Assembly (NCBI GenBank): GCA_026545225.1
Contig: CM048848.1
Location: 15,365,353-15,429,352 of the forward strand
DNA length: 64,000 bases
Direction of reading: 5' to 3'
Origin: Cornus controversa
Taxonomy: Eukaryota > Streptophyta > Magnoliopsida > Cornales > Cornaceae
The position numbers were made by a program, and so were the translations under genes. Positions 21,681 to 33,600 of this stretch are shown piece by piece. Every line of letters starts with the position of its first letter. The stretch's first letter is position 1. A model generated the notes under the pieces. That model made no database searches and was not told where the DNA came from. It saw only the letters and a list, made by a program, of their open reading frames with translations.

Positions 21681-23065
21681 ATGATGATTGAATCCAACCC
21701 TCCTCTCCTTCACAACTATGCAGAGCTTCTACATGAGTACCACTCCTCCTCCGGTACTGATACTTGTGCTGCTGCTGCTGCTGTTCAGCAGCACAACAGT
21801 CACCAAAATGAAGTCACGGTGATGGAGGAATGCGAGCTTCCTTTAATAGATCTCAGTGATCTAAGAAGTGAGGATGAGGGGCAGAGAGTAGCTTGTGCCA
21901 CGGCAATTTCTAGGGTTTCGTCGGAATGGGGATTCTTCCAAGTGGTGAACCATGGCATAAGCCTTGAGCTCCTCAGGAAGATGAGGAGAGAGCAAGTTAA
22001 GTTGTTTAAGGCACCCTTTGAAAGCAAGGCAACCTGTGGCCTTCTAAATAATTCATACAGGTGGGGAAATCCAACTGCTACTTGTCCAAAACAATTTTCA
22101 TGGTCTGAGGCCTTTCACATTCCTCTTATCAAAATTTCAGAGGAAGCTTCTTATGGAGATCAGTTTAGCACCTTAAGGTATGGACTTGTCCATAGTTTCT
22201 CTATCTCTTTCTCTCTCTCTCTATCACTTTCTCTCTCATTCCATCCAAAGTACTGATTCAGTTTGTTCATATAACTGCTGAATAAAATCATTCAGGGAAG
22301 TGATGGAGGAATATGCAACGGCAATGCAAGAGCTGGCAAGGATGCTTGCTGGGACTCTGGCAATGAATTTGGGTGAGCAAATGCAAGAGGGAGGCTTTGA
22401 AGATCATTGCAATGAAAGCACATGCTTCCTTCGCCTGAACCACTATCCGGCCTGTCCGATATCACCTGAGATTTTCGGATTAGTACCCCACACCGACAGT
22501 GATTTTCTCACAATCCTTCACCAGGATGAAGTGGGTGGACTTCAACTCATGAAGGACTCCAAATGGGTAGCTGTCAAACCCAATCAGGACGCTCTCATCA
22601 TCAACATTGGAGATCTCTTTCAGGTTAGTCATTTCTGGCTGCAGGGTTCAAATTAATAATCTTTCAATATGCCAACTACAAATCCCAACTTGTCTTTCAA
22701 TACTGCAAATATATAAATCAATTGATGTATATATATATATATATATATATAAACAGTAGTACTTCCTTAATTTGCAGGCATGGAGCAACGACGTATACAA
22801 GAGTGTGGAACATAAAGTGATGGCTAATAACAAGGTTGAGAGATATTCGATAGCGTACTTTCTATGCCCTTCTAATGACTCTTTGATCGGAAGTTGCAGA
22901 GAACCTTCCATCTACAGAAATTTCACTTTCGGAGAATACAGAAAACAGATTCAACAAGATGTCAAGATGACTGGCCATAAAGTAGGCCTTTCCAGATTTC
23001 TGCAAAAGAAAAATGCACACACTCCATTCGAGAGCAGCAAAGTTGATGCGGTCGGAGTCAATTAA
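21681..23065 (+). CDS. GA2OX8: Gibberellin 2-beta-dioxygenase (C20-GA type, GA2ox8-like)
   Basis: Three exons: 21681-22177, 22296-22623 and 22778-23065, coding 370 residues. Splice sites are GT-AG and the joins keep the frame. I chose the ATG at 21681; a second ATG follows directly. The protein is a 2-oxoglutarate/Fe(II) dioxygenase. An N-terminal DIOX_N region (ELPLIDLSDL, WGFFQVVNHGI) precedes the jelly roll with iron ligands His231 and Asp233 (PHTDSDFLT) and His287 (VEHKV), and Arg297/Ser299 (ERYSI) for 2-oxoglutarate. The early NYAELLHEYH block and FLRLNHYPACP fit GA2-oxidases that inactivate C20 gibberellins (GA12, GA53) in the cytosol. Intron 2 contains an (AT)n tract. A poly-Ala/His stretch near residue 35 is encoded by a GCT repeat. 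The gene appears intact; the exact ortholog is inferred from motifs. Confidence 0.9.
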
Positions 23066-26000
23066 GTTCTCAGAATTAGGACAGAGTACTTTGGTGACCA
23101 CTATCTACTGCCCGCCTGCCCCTACCCTACATGTAAAACTATCAAAATGAAGAGAGAGAGAGAATAGACTAATAGTAAGAATGTCATGTATCAATAAATA
23201 TATATATATATATATATATAAATTTAGTTAATATATCATGAATAAGATATGATGGTTTTGTTCCCCCTATGTTATGTTGCCCCATTTGGTGGTGTATAGT
23301 AATAATATAATAAAATTGTGACTTTCTTTCCCATTGTATTGTATATGCTGGCCTGGAGCCAGGAATGTGCGGAGACTTGGTTCTCCTTGGTTGTCTGTCC
23401 ATTTAAGCAAGTTGGGTTTAATTTATTTAGCTAGTCTAGTGACAGCAGTTTGTGAATTTAATTTTTTGAACCAACCATAAGAATCAAATCCATCTCCTAA
23501 TGTCACGCCTATTCTATATGTTCTCTAACTAGACAAGCATGCTAAATATTTGTTTCTAACAGTAACCGACAAATGATTATTACATAATATAAATAGTTGT
23601 ACATGTTTCGAAGTTCAGGCGTTAAATAAAATAACTATTTTCTGCCATAAAAATAGGCAAATCAATGGTGTTTTTAACCACTATTTTCTCTTTGAATGTT
23701 GGAAGATGGTGGTCCTACTCGGCAAAGATGAAACCTTGTTGATACCGGAGGATGATTGGTGGCAAATGAATGGGAGGAAATTGCAGAAAAAACGGGGCAG
23801 CTAGAGACGAGGCTGAGAAAGAAAAGCTACGTTTCGAGTTAAAGGATGATGGATCAATCATTTTATGCGCAGGGAAAGGAATTTAACTAACATTGCAGAT
23901 TAGGAATCTGATGCGGCTTTAATGGCGGAATTGAAATTACAAGGTGAAATGGGGGAATTTGGGAATCTGATGAGCACCCAATTCATTTAAAAACCCATTA
24001 AAGAATGCTAGATTTCCACAAGTTCACCATTACAAGCCCCTACACATCAGTTACATCTGAAAATCCAACATATACATATTTGTGTTTCACAATCCGATGA
24101 GACCTTAGATAATTTAAAAATCCATTATTAATGCTAGACTTCCATAAATTCACAATTATAAATGTCTCCACATCAGTATCTGATAATCCAGGGGATTTTC
24201 TGAAGAATCAGTTTGTCATTAGTATCACAAACAAGGCTGCTACACGTCGATGAAAAATAATACAATCCTAATGTTCTACTTGCAAAAATCAATAAAGAAA
24301 ATTGGCCACCTTTCAATCTGCACAAACTTGTTAATAGCTGGCAGCCTTTTTGCCATATGCAACAATGTCACGGACACAAATGTCGGCATTGGGCATGGAT
24401 GAGATGATTCTAACAAAATGAATTCTGGAATACTCAAAATCATGATATATCTGCTGTGAACTCTGGAATACTTACAATCATGATATATCTATTTCCTGAA
24501 AAAAGGAACATGCAAACCACTTTAAAAGATTCGGTGAAGGAAAGAGTGAAGAAACACCATTTGCACACCCTAATTATATGAACCAAGAACTTTTGTAAAA
24601 GGCTATAACCTCGAGAAGGAGTATTCATGATCGATTGGGAGGGTGTGAGGAGGGCCTAAATGAAACTAGACCTTGATCAGAATACACTTGGCTTCAAGTA
24701 CAGATCATGCACATTTGACTAAGCTCACATTTCCTAAAAGAACGAACCAAACATTTTCAGTATCCCATCTAAACATTCATATATACGTCAGAATACACAA
24801 TTCCCAACTTTACCAAAGCAAAATAGACATTTGAAAGGATCCTCAATCAGTCGTCCTAAAACTCCATCTTTCTTCTCAATTTTTTTATTACTTTTATTTT
24901 ATATTATTATTATTTTTTTAAAGACAGAACATTTCTTTAGAAATTTGTTAAGGAGATATGATAGGTTAGCTGCACAATGAGTACCTCAAATGTTCGCAAA
25001 GCTAATTGAGCCAAGTTTGGTGTTCAAACTTGGCCTGTCAAGCATTATGGCTCCAGATTATCTTCTTTAGGCTGTTGAATGAGCTTGAAAAAGTTGACGA
25101 ACAAGCTAAGCCTGAAAGTCTTCACATATACTTTGAATATGTGCATTAGAATAACTTCCCACAGAAAATACATACCTTGTGTTTCACAATCTGATGAGGG
25201 CCCAATTCATTTAGAACCCCGCAATTATAAACCTCGGCCCCTGAGTCATTTCAAAATCCAATACATAACTTGTATTTCACAATCTGATGAGAGCCAAATT
25301 CGTGGGATGAAGTAATTAAAAACAGCTTAAAAAACTTGAATTTAAGAGAAGACATGGTGCATAATAGGAAAGAATGGAAAAAGAGAATTCATGTGGCCAA
25401 CCCCATCCATATGGGATAAAGGCAAGGATGATGAGAGTCAAATTCATTTAAAAACACATTACAAATGCTAGACTCCCACAAGTTCGCAATTACAAACCTC
25501 TCCACATCAGTTATCTGAAGGTATAGGGCATGTTTCTGAAGAATCAGTGAGTCATGAGCATCACCAACGAGGTCGCTATGTATCAATGAAGTAATACAAT
25601 CCAAATGTTCTGCTTGCAAAAATCAATAGAGAAAATTGGCTACATTTTACACTGTGTAATCTTGTTACTAGCCGGAGAGACTGTGTCATATGCAACAATG
25701 TAGGAGAGACACAACACAAGCCCACATTGGGAATAGATGAGACCATTCTAACAGAACGACCTTCACTATAATTAGACTTCATCATTGTCATCTTTGCCTT
25801 TATTCCAAATGAATGGGCTCACATGAATTCTCTTTTTCCATTATGTTCTATTACATGCCAAGTCTTCTCTAATATTTAATTTTTTAAAGTCATTTCTAAT
25901 TACTTCATCCCAAGTTAGTTTTGGTTGGTCTCACTGTCTCTTACCTTCTATGCTAACTTTCCTTTTCTCACTAGTGAATCTATGTTATATGTGTCCAAAC

Positions 26001-26621
26001 TACCTAGATATGGTACTATAATTAGATCTCAAATATCTCTTTCATGAAAGAAGGAACATGCAAACTAAAGTAAAGTAAATACTAAATAATAATATAATAT
26101 TACGATAAAACTAAAAACAACAGTTCCAGTATGATTGAAAGCATTTATAGGAAAATAACTCATGCAATAATTCACCAGCGAAGCTTTGGCATTGACACCC
26201 AGTGCACATCAAAAGAAAAAATTATTGAATATACAGCATCCTGAATGCTAAAACACAGTTAAACATGATTCTTTATTTCTTACATGTACAAAAAGATAAA
26301 GAACATTTAGGTAAAAAGAAAGAAGATAAAGAACTATTCCATCGCCTCGGAATTTGCTTCATTCTACATAGATGCCATCCAAGGACAAGGTCAACAAACC
26401 ATACACTGTTGAAACAAATCAACACTTCAATAAAAGTAGTAAATGATACACACCTCGAAGAAGATGATTTCTGGATGATTGAAAAATCAGCTAAAGGAGA
26501 TGATAAATGCACAAAGATTCACAGAGGAGGGCCCAATCAATTTGGAGGATCTTCGGAACATCTTCATATTCCTGCTTCGCTGTCCTATACGGGTTTATAT
26601 TAACAAATTTAAAAATATTAT
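23066..26621. other. Intergenic region with a duplicated segment
   Basis: The start is the 3' region of the gibberellin oxidase gene, with (GA)n near 23152 and (AT)n near 23199. No coding gene was recognised in the remainder. It contains two diverged copies of a roughly 350-bp segment (about 24090-24430 and 25430-25770) plus shorter partial copies near 23965 and 25190-25300. Confidence 0.55.
24090..25770. repeat. Diverged direct duplication (about 24090-24430 and 25430-25770)
   Basis: The shared series of words includes AAATGCTAGACT, CCACATCAG, GAAGAATCAGT, CTTGCAAAAATCAATA, GAAAATTGGC and ATATGCAACAATGT, in the same order and orientation in both places. Partial copies beginning TTCACAATCTGATGAG occur at about 25190 and 25275. 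It may be an old transposon or a local duplication; no termini were recognised. Confidence 0.6.
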
Positions 26622-28009
26622 TCAGTCGAGAAACAAAGCTACCTTGTCCTTGAGACTACTCTTCTTCTTTGTTAAGGGGATCAATTTTTCCCCAAGAACA
26701 TCATTCTGGTTTTGTTTTTTGAGCTCATACGAAAATGTCAAATCTTGTGTTATTGATTCAACCTTCTTCTCCTCCTCAAGGGGTTTCCTCAGCAAGGGGC
26801 CCAGGAATAAATCCAACATGTCTTGAGTAGAATCCCCAGTTCTTGGATTACTTATAATTCCTTCTTTTGTTGAATTCTCAGTTGAATTGTGAACAAAAGT
26901 TGTTTCTTCTGGCGTGGGTGATTTCCTGCTACGCTGACGGACATGTAGAGAGCCCTTCAACTGATCTGTAGAGAATGAAGTAGCTGATAACTGGCTTTCT
27001 GCTTCCTTTTTTCTGTCTAATAACTTCTGTTGATCCATATCTTTATCCGTCTCGATGTACTGCACAAAATTAATATCGACATTTTAGGTTCATCAACTTC
27101 TATTCATATTTAAGTTGTCCTGATAGCTCTGTCAATATGAAATCCACAGCGCCAAAGGTGAAATAAGCTCCTTCCCATTCTACATAATCTAAGGCCCTGT
27201 TTGGATTGACTTTTGAAAAGCAGCTTTCGGCTTTTTAAGCTCAAAAGTCGTTTTGGAGAGTGTTTGGATTGATAAGGCGGAAGAGCTTCGGAGTCCAAAA
27301 AGAGCGTTTAAAGGAAGCTGGGGGTACCAGCTTCCTGATTTAGCTTCTGCTTCTCTTTTTCTTCTGCGTAAAAGCCGAAGCAAAAGCTTTGCCAAACAGG
27401 GCCTAAGTGTACTAGTACTAAACATCATGCCTATATTTAATTTATAAATGAAGGTAAAACTGCATAATACCATAGCAAATTTTTCAAGGATTAGAGTAGA
27501 GGAACACAAATGATGTTCTTGGCCTTGCAATAATAGGAAAAAAGTTACTATCTCACCTCTTTAGCAATGCTCATTAAATCCTCCATTGTCAGCTCTCCGT
27601 CATCATCAATGGGAGACGGAATTTCAATATCTTCACTACTTTCAACTGTGAAACTCTTTGCTTTTCTTCTTTTCCGAGGAGCGGATACCTTAACAACAGC
27701 TTTCCCAACTCCATCATGTTTTTTCTTCCCCATTCCATTTTCACAGATATTACTATCACAACCCCCATCTACTGATTGGACCAATTTTCTTTTCCTCCTC
27801 TTTAAACACGAGTCTGTCTCCAATTCCACAGGGGGAGCTTTTATGGACTTGGGCCTGTAGGGTTTGGACGCAATTCTTTCATTTGCATTTGCATCTGGGT
27901 TGTTAATGTCATTGTCATTATTTACATTTGCATTTTCTTGTGCAGCTACCCCAAGCATCCATAGGGGTAACCGACGCTTTGGACCTTCATCAGGAACAAC
28001 TCCAACCAT
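26622..28009 (-). CDS. Uncharacterised basic, probably nuclear plant protein
   Basis: Two exons on the minus strand, 28009-27557 and 27059-26622, coding 296 residues; the intron (497 bp) has GT-AG ends and phase 0. I do not recognise a named family. The N-terminus has a compact motif (GPKRRLPLWMLGVA), followed by an Asn/Asp-rich linker, two basic clusters that look like nuclear localisation signals (LKRRKRK and PRKRRKAK), an acidic stretch (DDDGELTMEDLMSIAKE), and a second half rich in charged and Ser/Thr residues that ends SLKDKVALFLD. There are no membrane spans or signal peptide. Low complexity and charge suggest a chromatin- or RNA-associated role, but that is inference. The intron carries a Tourist-like MITE. 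The gene diverges from the O-methyltransferase gene. Confidence 0.72.
27193..27403. mobile_element. Tourist-like MITE (211 bp) in an intron
   Basis: The ends are GGCCCTGTTTGG and CCAAACAGGGCC, inverted repeats that continue imperfectly inward. It is flanked by TAA on both sides (27190-27192 and 27404-27406), the 3-bp target duplication expected of PIF/Harbinger MITEs. A 5-bp reading (CTAAG) is also possible because the flanks overlap the terminal bases. It is well inside the intron and does not touch the splice sites. Confidence 0.85.
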
Positions 28010-28750
28010 TTTTACCTTTTTTATTTTTTGGGGAGAACAGTTGTAAGTACTCTCACATATCTTTATCTAGATGATCAAACACAATTGAATCTTGAACTAC
28101 ACAATACAATTTAAACTCAATTATTTGATATAATTAAGTACCAGACCAGTAATGAAAACACAGAACCAAATGTATATGTATGTGGGTACATGGAAACATA
28201 AGCCCTTTTCCATATTTATTCTAGTAAAAGCCTGAAACCTAACTCTGGTATAACGCTATTCACTTTAAACGAAAAAAAGAAGAATAAGAAGAAGGGGATA
28301 AAGAAAGAAAGAAAGAGAATAGGCATAAATATATACATATATCTATATATATATACCTGAAGGTTAGGGTTCCAAGCGAAATCACCAATACCGCCAAAGA
28401 TCAGAGTTCAACAAGCAATCTAAACGACAATTCCTAGTGATTTACAGAGAGAGAGAGTGTGTTTGTTCCGTAGAAAGAAGAAAGAAGCATTTCTACCCAT
28501 CCCGAAAAACCATAGCATTGCGTGGGGGGTAAAAAAAGGTTTATGCGGTAATACAAGCTCATATTTTATGTATTTATTTATTTATTATTATTATAATATT
28601 ATTGTATTGTATTTTATTTTATTTTATTTATTTATTTTTATGCCAGTAATGCACAAATAAACTTTTATCCGCTACATCTTTTTATTTGAAAAAAGTATCA
28701 CTTACACAGCAAACCCGAATTTCTGAGTCCCATTCGAACCGAGAGAGAAC
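28010..28750. promoter_or_regulatory. Shared divergent promoter region
   Basis: Two genes read away from each other across this interval. A candidate 5'-UTR exon of the minus-strand gene lies at about 28450-28357, ending CAG|GTATAT. Non-coding, GC-richer sequence with TC-rich words at about 28745-28880 looks like the 5' leader of the plus-strand gene. Between them is a T/A-rich stretch (28560-28640). Transcript ends are inferred only. Confidence 0.45.
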
Positions 28751-29937
28751 AGTCTGGGAGTGTGAGACTTGATAAATCGCTGCTGCTGTAGTCATCACCG
28801 TCGCTGCAACTGTTGTCTTCGCCGCCGCGTGTTACGGTTCGTTTCTCGCTCTCCTTTGTATCTTTATCTTCTTTCTTCACCTTTTCCATGTGATAATGAG
28901 GAATGAATTTTGAGTTTTATTTATGTAGTTTTCATTTCATTCTGTTTGCTTATACGGAATAGTTTTCCTGGAAAGTTTTATTTATTTTTTCATTTTTTTT
29001 CCCGGGAGTCTATTAATTGTTGGTAAATATTATACAGTAGAGCTTTGGGAACACGTGCCATTTTTTTCCCTCTTAAATTTGGATAAATGTGCCTCTTTCA
29101 CACTAGAAATTTATGATTTTTACCGGGAAGATATTTTCCTGAAAATAATTTTCGGTCGAGACAGGTTTTTATGTGGTATTTCAAGACTTTGGTGTATCAC
29201 TAAAAAAATGGGGCTGTGTAATGTTCAAATGATTTGCCAGAAAAATTCTTCATATGTGCTGTTATAAATAGGATAGTGCAAGACTTCCCATATTTTAGCT
29301 CTGGTGTCCTGCCATGAATGTCCTCGATCTCTACTGTTGTTGTTTGATGTATATATTGGACTAAATTCAACAATTACCTTATGTTATGTTTGGAAGCACG
29401 AATCGGCACTTTGGAATTGGAATTGGAGAAAATTTAGTTCAGACTGCCGATTCGGTACTCTCAAATGCAACACTAGTGATTTTGCCAAGTCTGAAAAGTT
29501 TGTTATTGTTTTTGAATTGATGCTGCCTTTTAGTTTGGTTATTCAGCATCTATTTAGTGTTGCTGAGTTTGCATACTTGTACCATTTGATATATGTCCTT
29601 TTTCTATACCTTATAAGGACACATTATAACCTGTGAATAGTAAATTTTGTGCTTTCTTTCGTTTCCAATTTAAATTAACGGTCTCAATTTCTTCAAGAAA
29701 CAAAACCTTCAGAAAAAGAAAAGGAAATATTTTCTTTCTCGTGCAAAAGAAAATATTTAGCTTTGCTCAGATTATCTCTATAGTGCTATATAATTAAATG
29801 CCAACTAAGCCTGTAGACCCATTAAACTATTTTTTTTTCCTGGGGACAGGTTTATAACTACTTTATATTTAGGGTCATACATAGACACATACAAAGTGGT
29901 ATGTGAAGGTGCTCTGCACCTTATAACTTCAGAAATT

Positions 29938-30155
29938 GTTGCGCATCTGTTGTTGCTCTGAATTTTTCTATGTGTAGAAGTCATTTAGGTAGTACGTTCA
30001 TTTAGTGGATCATCATATTGGAAATGCACTGTGTAATCATTGCTATGTTGCACATCTGTTGTTGCTCTGATTTTATCTATGTGTAGAAGTTATTTAGGTT
30101 GTACGTTCATTTAGTGGATCATCGTATTGGAAATGCACTGTCTAATCATTACTAC
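29938..30155. repeat. Two-copy tandem repeat, 109-bp unit
   Basis: Copies begin GTTGCGCATCTGTTGTTG (29938) and GTTGCACATCTGTTGTTG (30047) and share the rest of the unit (ATTTAGTGGATCATC, GGAAATGCACTGT) with a few substitutions. They lie upstream of the first coding exon of the O-methyltransferase gene, probably in a 5'-UTR intron. Confidence 0.88.
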
Positions 30156-30655
30156 ATTGTCTTGTGTAACTATTTTGTTTAAACTTTTTCTTTGGTAAAT
30201 AATTCTTTTATCTAAACTTGAAGACTTGAGAAGAAGAATTTAGATATTATATATCTTCTGAACTGTGTAAGCTAAGTTTTGCAATTAGAATGCACTTTTT
30301 CTTTTTCTTCGACTGCAACCAACCTAGTCTATGATAGTATGTGTTGTTTCAAAAATTAAACTTGCCTTAAGTTAGTATATAATTGCCAGAGAACTGTGAG
30401 TAGTGTGACGTTTACTGTAATAGTGTAGTTCTTGTTTTGTATTGAGAGATTGACCTGATTTACAAGATAAATACTTATCATTCTTTTTCAACTATTTAGG
30501 GTAGAGTACACGAAACTTATTCCATGATTTTATTTGACCCAAGGCTATAATGTCATTCAAACTACATGCTATCTCTTTTCGCTGTATTCTCAGTCCATGT
30601 TAGAAGTGTAGACTACCTCTCTTCCTTTATGGTGCAGTTATTGGTGTTTGCTGCA

Positions 30656-33600
30656 ATGGCTAGCTCAGTGCTATATCGTTTGGCAAACCCTTTTTGGATC
30701 TTTGGTCCACAACTGTTTCGCCAAGGCCTTCCTTCCCAATGTGCAGTTGGCCTGCGGTCGGAAAGACTCATCTATGTGTTCTCTGCAACCACTTCAATCA
30801 TCCCCGTTAATGACAACAAGTACAGTTGTCGATTTAAAAGAAGCTGTTGTGCAGACACATTCGTTGTCTCCAGTGATGAAAAGTATGGCAAAAAACAGGT
30901 TATCAGCGTCACACCACGGCTTTACGAATACTTACTGTCAAATGTTAGGGAGCCAGAGGTGAGCGCTTCGACTTCCACTTGTTAGTCATGGCTTTGAACA
31001 AAACACAAATATATGTATATACACAGAAATGAATGTGTGTATATATATATTGCATACATACACACATATTTTAAGGTTTATATCTGCCTTGTTATGACTT
31101 CAACTGCATTTCAGATCCTACGGGAACTAAGAGAGGAGACTGCCACGATGCGGGGTAGTCAGATGCAGGTTTTTTTTTGTAATGTCAAATTTTCCCTGAA
31201 TGTGTTTGGTGTGTGTATATATATATATTATCATTCTGCTGTACTTCTGATAAATTTACCTTTTTCCAGTGGTGGGGGAATTGTTGTGGGCACATGATAG
31301 AAATGTTAACAAGGCCATTTTTTTCATGGGAATAAACAATGCCTTTTTTCTGGTTGTAGCAAATTTTGTACTTGTCAGAAAGGTTTTCATTAATAAAACA
31401 TCAAGGGGGAATTTAACAACTAACATAAAAAATGAATTCTAAATCTCACATGATCGGAAACTTTTTTTTGACTAGTGTATGCAAAAAATCATCAGACATC
31501 CTTGCATACACCTCAAAGTTTTTATTTCTTATTTTTTTCCCAACAATTAAAGACAAAGATGGGAGAAGAATTCCCTTCCCAATAATTTATTTTTGCATGC
31601 CAAGTCAATCGTACTTCTTTCCATGTTGGTTCAGATACTTAGATGTTCTGACTATGGGAAATAGGGATTTAAGATTATGGGTTTGGACTGGGCAGTACTT
31701 ATTCTTGTTAGGGATTACCTCTAGGGAAGATTCTCGTGCATTGTTCTTTTCTTTGGATGTTGGGAATAGACTGTGATTAGGTGACTTGTGGGCACAAATC
31801 GTTTTTATTTGGTTTACTCCATTTAGATATCTCATGTCATTTGGTGCCAGGGTTGATATATGATGAATAGACCATTGTGGGTGACCTTATAGGGAAAACC
31901 TTGTGATTCGATGGGGGTGACTGATGAAGAATGATCACTTGGAGATTATGGTTATATAAACATTGGATTGGGTGACTCCAACGGCAATATACCATCATAA
32001 GGTGATCTGCGGAGAACAAATGTTATTGTTTGAATGATTCCATTGCGAATAAGCTGCAATAGGTGGTCCATAGGGAACACATCATTTTTTAGTGTCATGG
32101 ATGACCCATGGGGATGATGCTTATACACATTATATGCAAGGTCCAATGTCCCAAAAAGACAAATAGTTATTCATCATTGCTGATCCGCATAGGAGTAACA
32201 CTGTAAAAGAGTAATAGCGGTAGGTCAATTTGAATTAGTATAGGAGACTTAGGGTGTGTTTAATAACCCAATTCAGCGTTTAAAACTAAAAAGGTTCAGT
32301 AATTTTTTAAATAAGTTCATTTGATAATGTTTTTATGGTACTGCTTAAACAAATAATTGTCGCCTTAAAAGGAGTGAAAATTTTAAGCAATCGTAGGTTG
32401 CTTAATGCTCAATGCAGAACACGTTCAACGATTGTAATTTTAAAACTATTTTTTGTTGACATATTTGTCCTCATATATACGACTCAGATGCCTATCGTCT
32501 TGAGATATCCTGTCACACCTTGATTTCCAAAATCCCGAGGTAGGATATGGAAATAGGGGTGAGTTAGACATTTCCTCAACATCTCACCATTATACCCAAT
32601 GGTCCATCCATACTCATTATAACCGCGGAAGCTTCACCATACGCATATAAACATATATTTGTATGTGCAATCGATGACTCACCTCGATGGGTCCTGTCAC
32701 GCCCCAAATTCCAACACCCGGAAGGGCATGGAAAATGGAGGTGTTTAAATAAAACCGCAACACCTTACAAGTGCAAACAAGCTTTGATACTAAGCTGTCA
32801 CCCCGACTTCCGACACCAAAACAGATATAGGAAATTAGGTGTGAATATGGGATGAAATTACTAGAATACCACTCTCATCCAAACAGAGTCTCAATACCGC
32901 GGAAGCAATTTTTAATACACATTTACATCATTAAAACTAAAATATAACCGAGTTACATACATACATCAAAATGTAACTTGTCCAACCATATCCAAATATA
33001 CACAATTGTCTAACATAGAGAAGACTAATGGAACCACTGCTTAACAATATAAAAGTAGCCATGTCTAGAATGCTAATACATCCGTTCTATATACAAAATA
33101 TATAGTTCTTCTCAAAATACCCACACATGGCATATATATATGTCAAAATAAGTCAGAATATGTTTGAATGGCTGAATCAATTAGCCTTTGAGTGATCTGT
33201 TTATTATATAGGACCTTTACAAGAGAGCTATATATGGCAAGAAACTAATTGCCGAGTGATTCTAGCAGTCTAACTTTATATGGAAACTATATATTCTGTC
33301 AATATATTAACTGTACAAACCTACGTAAATTAAGTAAAGGTGAAATAAGGAAAGAAGAATAGAAGGAAAGAAGATTAATTATGGACAGCAGAGCTGTCCA
33401 TTGACAGCCCCCCTCAAATTGATGCGAGTTGATCAACAAGCATCAATTTGCTACTTAAGAAACAATGTCGATGGCGAGTAAGAGCTTTGGTGAAGATATC
33501 AGCAATTTGTAGTTCAGTGGAAACATGTGGAAGAGTGATAGCATGAACTTCAAATGCTTCATGAATAGAGTGACAGTCGACTTCAATATGCTTTGTGCGC

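Noticed and set aside
26265-26603. 112-codon plus-strand ORF near the end of the minus-strand gene
   Set aside because: No family motif and no typical coding pattern; probably 3' UTR or intergenic DNA.
30566-30655. Upstream ATG of the O-methyltransferase
   Set aside because: It is in frame and open but adds a hydrophobic stretch unlike the family, and a splice-acceptor-like TTTATGGTGCAG precedes 30656; kept only as an alternative.
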